From Rosistilla oblonga (GTDB lineage: Bacteria > Planctomycetota > Planctomycetia > Pirellulales > Pirellulaceae): DNA of 64,000 bases. Made by a program: the position numbers and the translations under genes. This document shows, piece after piece, positions 18,241 to 25,425 of the stretch. The number at the start of each line of letters is the position of its first letter. The first letter of the stretch is position 1. The notes under the pieces were generated by a model that did no database searches, was not told the origin of the DNA, and worked only from the letters and a program-made list of their open reading frames with translations. Where the stretch lies: assembly GCF_007751715.1 (NCBI RefSeq), contig NZ_CP036292.1, positions 930,001 through 994,000 of the forward strand, in the 5' to 3' direction.

Positions 18241-19851
18241 TTAGCTGAGCCGTTCGGTCAGCTCGGCCACGAGGTCTTTGGTCGCCACACGCCATTGCTT
18301 CAGCGAATCGCGATCGCGGATCGTGACGGTGTCCTCTTTCAACGAATCTCCGTCGACGGTGATGCAGAAAGGGGTTCCCGCTTCGTCCTGGCGACGGTAA
18401 CGACGACCAACAGCCGCCTTTTCGTCGTAGAACGTCGACATCTTCTCTTTCAGCATGCCGTAGATCTCTTTGGCCTTTTCGGGCATTCCGTCCTTCTTCA
18501 CCAACGGGAAGACAGCCGCTTTGATCGGTGCCAGCCGCGGGTGGAATTTCAGCACGGTGCGAGTTTGCATCTTCCCCTTTTCATCGGGTTGTTCGTCTTC
18601 GCTGAACGCTTGGCACAAGAAGGCCAGCGTCGCGCGGTCGGCACCGGCGGAGGGTTCGACGACGTGCGGGATGTACTTTTCGCCCGTCAGATCGTCGCGA
18701 TAGCTGAGGTCCTTGCCGCTGCCGCGATGCTTCGGTTGGCCATGCTCGTTCTTTTCGACTTCCATCGGTTTGGTCTTCGGATCCAACTTGCCTTCCATGT
18801 GGCTGCGGAGGTCGAAGTCGCCGCGGTGGGCAACCCCTTCCAATTCGCCATATTCCCCTTCGGCCATGAACGGGAAGGCGTATTCGATGTCGGCGGTGCC
18901 GACGCTGTAGTGGGCCAGTTCGCTGGCAGAGTGTTCACGCATGATCAAGCGGTCGCTGGAAAGGCCCATGTCCTTGTACCACTGCAGCCGGCGATCGCGC
19001 CAGTAGCTGTACCACTTGTGCGATTCGTCGGGGTGACAGAAGAACTCGATCTCCATCTGTTCGAACTCGCGCGAACGGAAGGTGAAGTTCCGCGGCGTGA
19101 TCTCGTTGCGGAAGCTCTTGCCGATCTGGGCGATACCCATCGGCAGCCGCATCCGGCTGCTGTCGAGAACGTTCTTAAAGTTGACGAAGATGCCTTGCGC
19201 GGTCTCGGGACGCAGAAAAGCGGTGTCCGCTTCGCCACCGAGAGCACCGATGGTCGTCTTGAACATCAGGTTGAATTCGCGCGGCTCGGTCAGCGTGCCG
19301 AGTTCTTTGGCGTCGGGGCCCAAGACTTTTTCCTGCTCTTGGACGCTGTCCAAGGTGGCGAAATCGCCGTCGTATTTCAGCGATTCGGCATCTTTGGGGC
19401 GAAGCTTAAAGAACTTCAGTGCCCGCCGCTGCACATCGGCTTGCTCTTCGTCGGCTTCCACGGTCGTGGTGACAAAGATCTTCTGGTCCTTCGCTTCGAC
19501 CCAACGTCCGCGGACTTGGTCGAAACGATAACGCTTGCGAGTTTCGCGGCAATCGACCATGTGATCGTGGAACAGATCGTAGTGGCCCGAGCACTTCCAG
19601 ACCTGCGGATGCATGATGATCGTGCAATCCAGGCCGGTCATTTCGTACGTGCCGGGGGCACCGGGAGGCGTGACCAATTCGTTGTGGCCGCCGACCATGT
19701 CGTGCCACCAAGCGGCTTTGACGTTCCGCTTCAGCTCGACGCCAAGCGGTCCGTAGTCCCAAAAACCTTGCAGCCCTCCATAGATTTCACTGGATTGGAA
19801 CAGGAAACCACGCCGTTTACACAGCGCGACGAGTTTCTCCATTGGCATCAT
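18241..19851 (-). CDS. glyS: glycyl-tRNA synthetase (single-chain, alpha2 type)
   Basis: This is a 536-residue class II aminoacyl-tRNA synthetase that charges tRNA-Gly. It is the eukaryote/archaea-like homodimeric form, not the bacterial alpha/beta type. It opens with KLVALCKRRGFLFQSSEIYG and GFWDYGPLGVELKRN, typical of the family. Motif 2 is FRNEITPRNFTFRSREFEQM followed by EIEFF, motif 3 lies in ADRATLAFLCQAF, and the C-terminal anticodon-binding domain begins at LKFHPRLAPIKAAVFPL. Three closely spaced ATGs (19851, 19848, 19842) could start it, and no Shine-Dalgarno sequence discriminates between them. A long plus-strand frame opposite it is a codon-bias shadow. Confidence 0.95.
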   Translation of the reverse strand: MMPMEKLVALCKRRGFLFQSSEIYGGLQGFWDYGPLGVELKRNVKAAWWHDMVGGHNELVTPPGAPGTYEMTGLDCTIIMHPQVWKCSGHYDLFHDHMVDCRETRKRYRFDQVRGRWVEAKDQKIFVTTTVEADEEQADVQRRALKFFKLRPKDAESLKYDGDFATLDSVQEQEKVLGPDAKELGTLTEPREFNLMFKTTIGALGGEADTAFLRPETAQGIFVNFKNVLDSSRMRLPMGIAQIGKSFRNEITPRNFTFRSREFEQMEIEFFCHPDESHKWYSYWRDRRLQWYKDMGLSSDRLIMREHSASELAHYSVGTADIEYAFPFMAEGEYGELEGVAHRGDFDLRSHMEGKLDPKTKPMEVEKNEHGQPKHRGSGKDLSYRDDLTGEKYIPHVVEPSAGADRATLAFLCQAFSEDEQPDEKGKMQTRTVLKFHPRLAPIKAAVFPLVKKDGMPEKAKEIYGMLKEKMSTFYDEKAAVGRRYRRQDEAGTPFCITVDGDSLKEDTVTIRDRDSLKQWRVATKDLVAELTERLS

Positions 19852-20053
19852 GGCGGCTAGACTCTGGCAGTTTTGGGGTTTTAAAGAAGGTTGAACGCTT
19901 ATTGAATGTCCGCAAGTCTACGACGCTTTTCAGAAAACAGGTAGACCGGTTGAGAATCTCATCGCCCTGGCCACTTGTTGGCCGACGAGCGATTTGCGTC
20001 AATACGTGTTCGATCGACCTTTGGTTTCGACAAATCGGAGCGGACAGGCGTCG

Positions 20054-21529
20054 ATGCGAGCCCGATTTGAAGGGGATTTGTTCGTGTCGCAGTTGATTTT
20101 GCTTGCCAGTTCCGTCCAGCAGCTCGACCGCTGTCTGCCTCTGTTGGCTCATTTTGGTTCCACCCCGGCGTCGACGGTCACGATCTGGGTGATCGCTGAA
20201 GCGAAGAGTTCCCTGGCGGCCTACGCGAATCGCTGCAGCGAGCAACTGTCGGTCGAGAGTCGCGTGCAGTGCGTAACAGAAAACGAGACGGAGCTGCTGC
20301 ATCGGTTGTCGCAGTGCCGCCATGTCGATTGGTTTGTGATGCCCTACGCGGGGGAACAGCAAGCGTTTTTCAGCAACCTGTTCGAACGTTCTCCCTGCCG
20401 CACGATGCTGTTGGATCCGGGAGCGGAGTTTTCGGGGGAGGTCGGCCGGATCGTCGAACTGCTCAACGACGAATCGGATTCGATCGGCCGGATCTGTCGA
20501 GCCAATCCCAAGATGGCCGAACGCAAGCTGGCGTTCGACGCTCCCGATGAACTGACCGCCGCCGACAGCGCCCGTCGCCGCGAGCTGTTGGTCGATCGTT
20601 TGGCCGAACTTCAGTTGCAATCGAACGATCTTGTCGTCACGGCGGTCCAACGGACTACCAAGCCAAACGGTGATCTCGCGATCGCGCGTCAATTGTTGGA
20701 TCTCGATATTCCCGCGACGGTTGTGATCCTTCGCCATCGGATGGGCTGGGTGGAGCATACTTGGTCGTCGATCGAGAAGAAGATCTTCGAATGGTCGCCG
20801 CCGATGGAGCGGGAGGCGCGGATGGAGCTGGCCGAAAACCTAGCCGACAATTCGTCGCTGCAGTTCGAATTTGTGGCGATGATGTGCGCCGCGACTTGTC
20901 TGGCTGCCTTTGGATTGGTGCAGAATTCTGCCGCGGTGATCATCGGGGCGATGCTGGTCGCACCGTTGATGACGCCGATCATGGGAGCCGGCCTCGCCTT
21001 GGCCTATGGCAACCGGCCGCTGTTTGGCCGCGCCGGGATGACGGTCGGCGTGGGCTTTCTGTGCGCATTGGCGACCAGTTTTTTGTTCGGGTTGTTGGTG
21101 CGGATGGTTCAAGGAGCCGAGGTGACGCCCGAGATGTGGGCTCGTAGCAATCCATCGATCCTCGACTTTCTCGTTGGCCTGGTTGGCGGTTCAGCAGCCG
21201 CTTACGCGCGGACGCGGTCGCACCTGTCGAGCGCCTTGGCCGGCGCAGCGATCGCCGCGGCGTTGGTCCCACCGGTTGCAACCGCCGGCTTGCAGTTGGC
21301 CTTCCTGCCGATCCCGACAACGCCCACGCGGTGTCTGCCCGTTACCGGCCCGCTGTTGTTATTCACCGCCAATGTGTTGACGATCATGGTCGGATCGTCC
21401 TTCATCTTGTGGCTCAGCGGCATCCGCGGCGACCATCGCTTTGGCAAGAAGCAGCGTTGGGCCAACCGCGCCCTGATGCTGCTGCTGATGCTCACCTCGC
21501 TAGTCCTGGTCGTGGTGGTGGAGCATTAG
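20054..21529 (+). CDS. DUF389 membrane protein with N-terminal UspA-like region
   Basis: The protein has about 491 residues. The C-terminal half carries the DUF389 signature: LQFEFVAMMCAATCLAAFGL, then NSAAVIIGAMLVAPLMTPIM and GAGLALAYGN, followed by several membrane helices (about six in total). The N-terminal 250 residues are soluble and alternate beta strands and helices in a universal-stress-like pattern (LILLASSVQQLDRCLPLL, VDWFVMPYA, DLVVTAVQRTT). Start uncertain: ATG 20054 is given, but a GTG at 20084 has a better AAGGGG upstream. The role of DUF389 is unknown. It is divergent from glyS and is followed immediately by REP-like repeats. Confidence 0.82.
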   Translation: MRARFEGDLFVSQLILLASSVQQLDRCLPLLAHFGSTPASTVTIWVIAEAKSSLAAYANRCSEQLSVESRVQCVTENETELLHRLSQCRHVDWFVMPYAGEQQAFFSNLFERSPCRTMLLDPGAEFSGEVGRIVELLNDESDSIGRICRANPKMAERKLAFDAPDELTAADSARRRELLVDRLAELQLQSNDLVVTAVQRTTKPNGDLAIARQLLDLDIPATVVILRHRMGWVEHTWSSIEKKIFEWSPPMEREARMELAENLADNSSLQFEFVAMMCAATCLAAFGLVQNSAAVIIGAMLVAPLMTPIMGAGLALAYGNRPLFGRAGMTVGVGFLCALATSFLFGLLVRMVQGAEVTPEMWARSNPSILDFLVGLVGGSAAAYARTRSHLSSALAGAAIAAALVPPVATAGLQLAFLPIPTTPTRCLPVTGPLLLFTANVLTIMVGSSFILWLSGIRGDHRFGKKQRWANRALMLLLMLTSLVLVVVVEH

Positions 21530-21619
21530 CGCTGGAGTCGAGCCTTCAGGCGAAACGGCACGAGTCGAAGTTGGTGTCGAGCCTTCAGGCGACCGCGCTG
21601 GAGTCGAGCCTTTAGGCGA
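21530..21619 (+). repeat. cluster of three REP-like hairpin repeats downstream of the RAYT gene
   Basis: Copies lie at 21530-21553, about 21570-21592 and 21596-21619, all in one orientation. Each has the core ctggagtcgag (one copy ttggtgtcgag) running into a small hairpin, gccttcaggc or gcctttaggc, and ends in ga. The first copy begins one base after the DUF389 stop codon. They flank the 3' end of the RAYT gene, whose stop is at 21632. Confidence 0.85.
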
Positions 21620-21631
21620 AGAACCCAGCAT

Positions 21632-22261
21632 CTATAACTCCGGCGGATCCCAGCCTTTCCCAAAATCGTAGGGCGGATACGCTTGCCATCTCTTCAGCGC
21701 CAGATCTCGTCCGATCGCCTGCAAGTATTCCACTGCATTGCAATACGGCCATTCGATCCACTGCGTCACGTAGCCGTGCCGGACGGCATTGTTAAGTACG
21801 TAGTTCCAGGTTGCATAGAAGTGCCCTTCGGACTTCATCGCTGTCTCCGCCGCATTGCACCACACTTGCCGACCGCGACAATCTTCCACACGGTTCCAGA
21901 GGTATGAGCTGCGACCGTGCAATTGCACGAGCTTCTTCAGCAGGCCTTTCACCGACGGCGTATCGACGAGCGAGTGATAATGATTGGGGAGGATCGTCCA
22001 CGCATAAACGTGAGAGCATTGTGTGCCCAGCAGATCCACAAGCTCCTGTTCGAACGCGCTCATTCGCTGCGATGCATACCCAATGAACGGCCGATGCTCA
22101 AAACACGCTGCGGTGATCAGGTAGCAGGACGTCGTGTCGCTTTCGATATGAGGTGGGCTATGAGGGGGCCGGCCATACCTCCGTCGCTCGGCCAAAACCT
22201 CACGTTGCTGTTCGGGCGACATCTTACGCCACCGATACATCGTCTCTGGATTTGTGGGCAT
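21632..22261 (-). CDS. REP-associated tyrosine transposase (RAYT, IS200/Y1 HUH family)
   Basis: RAYTs are single-copy, IS200-related HUH nucleases thought to mobilise or process REP palindromes. This protein (about 209 residues from ATG 22261; ATG 22240 is also possible) has the metal-binding HUH motif LPNHYHSLVD near 93-97. Its nucleophilic Tyr is probably in WNYVLNNAVRHGYV near residue 154, followed by the typical W-P-Y-C and W-Q-A-Y-P C-terminal motifs. An upstream helix (MSPEQQREVLAERRR) is common in RAYTs. The open frame continues upstream through a 27-bp repeat array to 22447, adding ADRAGVEAL repeats that are probably not the native N-terminus. It is flanked by its presumed repeats on both sides and by no terminal inverted repeats of an IS. 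Confidence 0.88.
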   Translation of the reverse strand: MPTNPETMYRWRKMSPEQQREVLAERRRYGRPPHSPPHIESDTTSCYLITAACFEHRPFIGYASQRMSAFEQELVDLLGTQCSHVYAWTILPNHYHSLVDTPSVKGLLKKLVQLHGRSSYLWNRVEDCRGRQVWCNAAETAMKSEGHFYATWNYVLNNAVRHGYVTQWIEWPYCNAVEYLQAIGRDLALKRWQAYPPYDFGKGWDPPEL

Positions 22262-22286
22262 CGCACAGGGCTCCAGTGGCTTGTGG

Positions 22287-22394
22287 TCGCCTAAAGGCTC
22301 GACTCCAGCGCGGTCGGCTAAAGCCTCGACTCCAGCGCGGTCGGCTAAAGCCTCGACTCCAGCGCGGTCGGCTAAAGCCTTGACTCCAGCGCGG
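22287..22394 (-). repeat. four tandem 27-bp REP-like units upstream of the RAYT gene
   Basis: Units at 22287-22313, 22314-22340, 22341-22367 and 22368-22394 are nearly identical. Three have the stem ggctaaagcc and the first has gcctaaaggc, each followed by tcgactccagcgcgg. Because 27 is divisible by three and contains no stop in the RAYT frame, the array is open in phase with the gene. There are no spacers, so it is not a CRISPR. Confidence 0.9.
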
Positions 22395-22508
22395 CCGCCG
22401 GTGGTTCGGGGGAACTCTGATTCTAACATGTCGCTTTCTGGAAACACGCAAGGAATCTGAAAGAACCGCCGATTGGGCGGCGTATGCCTTGGTGCTCGGG
22501 TGGGGAGG

Positions 22509-22573
22509 TCGCCTAAAGGCTCGACTCCAGCGCTGGAGTCGAGCCTTCAGGCGAAAACGTTGGAGTCAGGCGA
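22509..22573. repeat. 46-bp head-to-head REP palindrome plus truncated copy
   Basis: Two repeat units face each other across a central cg: left arm 22509-22530, right arm 22533-22554, with one mismatch between arms (gcctaaaggc on the left, gccttcaggc on the right). A shortened copy, ttggagtcaggcga, follows at about 22560-22573. The block sits 9 bp from the haloperoxidase stop and could act as its terminator-like hairpin. Confidence 0.85.
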
Positions 22574-22581
22574 CCGCGTGC

Positions 22582-24429
22582 TCAACCGTCCAATGGACGC
22601 AGCATCGTTGCAGCGGCTTGCGTGCCGATTGCGCGGCCGGTGTCGAGGCCGGCGGTGTTGTCGAAGTCGAAGTGGATGCCGCCGTAGATTCGGCTCAGCC
22701 CCGCTTCTTCGGCTGCTTCGGAAAAGCTGTCGAAGGTCCGCGTGACGATAAGGTTCGGATCCAGCGGCCGCTGCTGCGGCGATGCAAACGCGTCGGTTTG
22801 GCTGGTGAAGCTGACGTTGTCGCCCAACAGTGCTGTCAGCACCGCGTCGGCGGCTCCGGAGAAGGTGCTGTGTCCGGAGGTGTACGTCGGGAAAGGCGGA
22901 CTGGTCAGCAGCGGTCGCCAGGCGTCGTCCTGATCGGTCGCTGGATTGCCATCTTCATCGGCTCGCTGGATCGCATCGATCGGCCGCCACAGATCGTAAT
23001 GGAACTTGGTGTCCCAGGCGGCGATCCCCGCATCGGCCATCGCGAGGTTCAGCAAGGCCAGCGTGCGGGCGGTTTCGATTAACGGTTGCTGTTGCCCGAC
23101 CATGACGTCGGCGGCGATCTGATTCCAGTGACCCGGCGGCGTAAACGTTCCGCCGCCATCGGACCAGAAGGTCGCGATCTCGGTCTGGTCCGCGGTGCGA
23201 TCGACGCTGTCGACACCGCCCAGTCGCATGACTTCGTCGACCGATGCGGCATAGATGTCGCTGGCAAGCGCTGGCGGTTCCGCAGGACGAAAGGTTGTGA
23301 CATCGTCGACGACAAACGGCTCGACATCGATCCATTGAGGCAGCAGCGGAGGCAAGTGGTCAGGCTCGGTCCGCTGCCAATCTCCAGGAGCATCGCCGTG
23401 AGTGTAAGTTTGCGTTGCCAGCGAGCCATCGTCGTCCCGAAGGGCAAGCATTTGCAGGCCGACCGATTCGCCAAAGCCGAGTCCAGCCGATTTGTCGGGA
23501 CCATCGGCGATCATCGCCAGCGATTCGTTCCGCGCCGCATTCCAGATCGCCATCGAATCGGCGTCGGGATAAAGTGCCGTCGAAACGGTGTAGGCTGCCT
23601 CGATCGCTGCGGCTTCGGCGGATGCTCCGGCGGCAGGAACGCCGGCGATCGGAAGGTAGGTTTCGTAGCCTCCTTCGATCGTGGCGATCGCATCGAACAT
23701 CGCCGTCTGGATCATCGCCAGATTGCGGGCGACGCGCGGCGGTTCGGACGTGACGATACGCCCTTCGTAAGGATCGTCGCTTGTCGTCGTCCATTCGCGG
23801 ATAACGTTCAGCGCCGCCGCGTTCCAGTTGACTGCGACATCGCCGCAGCGAATCTGCCGCGTCGTGGTCGTCGATTGCCCTAGCGGATCGGTGACCGTGA
23901 ATTGCAGATCGTGCATCCCCGGCGAAAGGACCGTCGTCAATTCGAAGGTTCCCGAGTCACCGTCGACTTGCGATGTTTGTAGCACCTGCCCTGCGTCGTC
24001 GGCCATTTCGACGCGTGTTCCGGGAGCCGATTGGCCAACCAGTTTCACCGTCTCGCTGAGGATGACACCATTGCCGTCGGGGTCCGAAGTCGATGCCATG
24101 CCGACAGCCAGCGTCGGTTGTTCGCGATAGCGATACTGGGCGTTGAGGATTCGCAGCGCGTCGATTGGCGTCGCCAGACGATCGCCGTTGGTATCGAAGT
24201 AGTTTGCTCCCGACGGACGCGCGCTGGGCAGTTGATGATCGGGAGTTTGATTCAGCCGATCGAGAAGAGCCGCCACGTCGGCATCGGTGACTAATCCGCT
24301 GCCATCGACGTCCAGTGGCAACGCCGGATTCTGCCACGCGGAATCCATGCAGAACCGAGGTTCCAAAGGCTGAAGCGATAGCGGTCGCCGTGTTTTACGG
24401 CGTCGTTTTGGCTGGGGGTTAATGGTCAT
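22582..24429 (-). CDS. secreted vanadium-dependent haloperoxidase-like protein with dockerin repeats
   Basis: This 615-residue protein combines a planctomycete export/anchoring leader (LSLQPLEPRFCMDSA, LEPR-type) with two dockerin-like Ca-binding repeats (DVDGSGLVTDADVAALLDRL and FDTNGDRLATPIDALRIL, about 40-100), an Ig-like stretch, and a vanadate haloperoxidase/PAP2 domain from about 210. The vanadate-pocket residues are visible: Lys and Arg in KFHYDLWRP (about 473-480), the SGH of YTSGHSTFSG (about 520), and Arg with axial His in RIYGGIHFDFDN (about 580-585). Family members oxidise halides with peroxide, though some act as acid phosphatases. ATG 24429 is preferred because the longer frame begins inside repeat DNA. 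It is flanked on both sides by REP-like elements. Confidence 0.88.
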   Translation of the reverse strand: MTINPQPKRRRKTRRPLSLQPLEPRFCMDSAWQNPALPLDVDGSGLVTDADVAALLDRLNQTPDHQLPSARPSGANYFDTNGDRLATPIDALRILNAQYRYREQPTLAVGMASTSDPDGNGVILSETVKLVGQSAPGTRVEMADDAGQVLQTSQVDGDSGTFELTTVLSPGMHDLQFTVTDPLGQSTTTTRQIRCGDVAVNWNAAALNVIREWTTTSDDPYEGRIVTSEPPRVARNLAMIQTAMFDAIATIEGGYETYLPIAGVPAAGASAEAAAIEAAYTVSTALYPDADSMAIWNAARNESLAMIADGPDKSAGLGFGESVGLQMLALRDDDGSLATQTYTHGDAPGDWQRTEPDHLPPLLPQWIDVEPFVVDDVTTFRPAEPPALASDIYAASVDEVMRLGGVDSVDRTADQTEIATFWSDGGGTFTPPGHWNQIAADVMVGQQQPLIETARTLALLNLAMADAGIAAWDTKFHYDLWRPIDAIQRADEDGNPATDQDDAWRPLLTSPPFPTYTSGHSTFSGAADAVLTALLGDNVSFTSQTDAFASPQQRPLDPNLIVTRTFDSFSEAAEEAGLSRIYGGIHFDFDNTAGLDTGRAIGTQAAATMLRPLDG

Positions 24430-24437
24430 CGTATGTT

Positions 24438-24510
24438 TCGGCTGAAGCCTCGACTCCAACGATTTCGGCTGAAGCCTCGACTCCAGCGCTGGTGTCGAGG
24501 CTTCAGCCGA
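24438..24510. repeat. three REP-like repeats including a 46-bp palindrome
   Basis: Copies at 24438-24461 and 24465-24488 (minus orientation) and 24487-24510 (plus orientation). The last two form a head-to-head palindrome around a central cg, with one mismatch. All three use the stem ggcttcagcc (ggctgaagcc on the other strand), the flipped version of the gccttcaggc stem beside the RAYT gene. They fill the gap between the ExeA-like gene and the haloperoxidase start. Confidence 0.85.
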
Positions 24511-24532
24511 TTGGCCTCGCCCGGATTCACTT

Positions 24533-25360
24533 TTAGGCGGGGATCGAGACGAGTTCGTTGTAGACGCCTTCGATGTGGTGCGCGTCGACTTGCGATTGGT
24601 CTTCGGCGTAGGCGACCATCAAACCGAGATCGCACAGGCGGTTGATCCGGCGCGGAATGCCGGAACTGCGGAGCTGAATCGCTTCGAGGGCTGCCAGCGT
24701 GAAGATCTTGTCGATCTCGGCACCAACAGCGGCTAAGCGATGTTGGATGTATCCCGCGGTCTGTTCCATCGACAACCGTTGCAGCACGCATTTGACCGAC
24801 ACGCGTCCGTCCAAAGCGCGGTTGCGTTCGATCGTGCTGATCAACGTCGGGTGACCAACCAGAATCAAGGTCCACGCCGATTCGGAGCCTTCGGCGCCGG
24901 CGTTGATGTTGAGCAGCAGCCGCAGTGTTTCAAGTTGTTGTGAATCGCTGAGCAGATGAGCTTCGTCGACGATCAGAACCGCATGTTTTCCGGCGGCGAC
25001 GTTGTTGTTCAGGAAAGTTTGAATCCGCCCCAACGCGCCGCGCATCGATTCGTTATCGTCGCCGGTGCTGCCGGTCCATTGGTCGGCGATGTAGGAGAGC
25101 AGTTGTTCGCCCGGCAGCGACGGGAAGACGACTTGAGCCACGGGGCCAAAATCGTCCGAAAGTTGGCGGGCGAAGCTGTCCAGTAGGATCGTCTTGCCCA
25201 TCCCACTCTCGCCGCACAGGACCGCCGCGCTGCGGCGATTTTCGACGCCGTATCGCAGTTTCAGCAGCGCCGTCTGGTGGACTTCCGAAGGATAATAGAA
25301 CTGTTCGTTCGACCAGTTTTCAAACGGGCGTTCGGTCAGATTCCAGTGGCTTTTATACAT
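24533..25360 (-). CDS. ExeA/GspA-type AAA ATPase
   Basis: This 275-residue protein opens with the family start YKSHWNLTERPFENW and FYYPSEVHQTAL. It has Walker A GESGMGKT at about 49-56 and Walker B LIVDEAHLLSD near 128-138. A sensor-like Arg region, RRINRLCDLGLMVAYAE, is typical of ExeA and of the ATPases linked to exosortase/EPS clusters. It is the last gene of a three-gene minus-strand cluster with a CpsD-like protein and a Pro/Gln-rich membrane protein. By analogy it may energise assembly of an envelope or polysaccharide export machine; the ExeA assignment is firm, the role is inference. No peptidoglycan-binding domain is attached, unlike Aeromonas ExeA. Confidence 0.86.
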   Translation of the reverse strand: MYKSHWNLTERPFENWSNEQFYYPSEVHQTALLKLRYGVENRRSAAVLCGESGMGKTILLDSFARQLSDDFGPVAQVVFPSLPGEQLLSYIADQWTGSTGDDNESMRGALGRIQTFLNNNVAAGKHAVLIVDEAHLLSDSQQLETLRLLLNINAGAEGSESAWTLILVGHPTLISTIERNRALDGRVSVKCVLQRLSMEQTAGYIQHRLAAVGAEIDKIFTLAALEAIQLRSSGIPRRINRLCDLGLMVAYAEDQSQVDAHHIEGVYNELVSIPA

Positions 25361-25425
25361 TTTGGTCCTTCCCCAGGCGATTGATTCAACGATCAGCGAG
25401 CGAATCCAGAGATCGTCGCGACGCT

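Noticed and set aside
18199-19860. Long plus-strand frame of 553 codons opposite glyS
   Set aside because: It is entirely antisense to a well-conserved GlyRS and has no recognisable domains; high GC third-position bias creates such mirror frames.
22287-22394. Possible mini-CRISPR
   Set aside because: The four 27-bp units are directly adjacent with no spacers and no cas genes.
22262-22447. Full RAYT extension to ATG 22447 as the native start
   Set aside because: The added residues are encoded by repeat DNA; the conserved RAYT part begins near MPTNP or MYRWRK. Kept as a finding, not as the preferred start.
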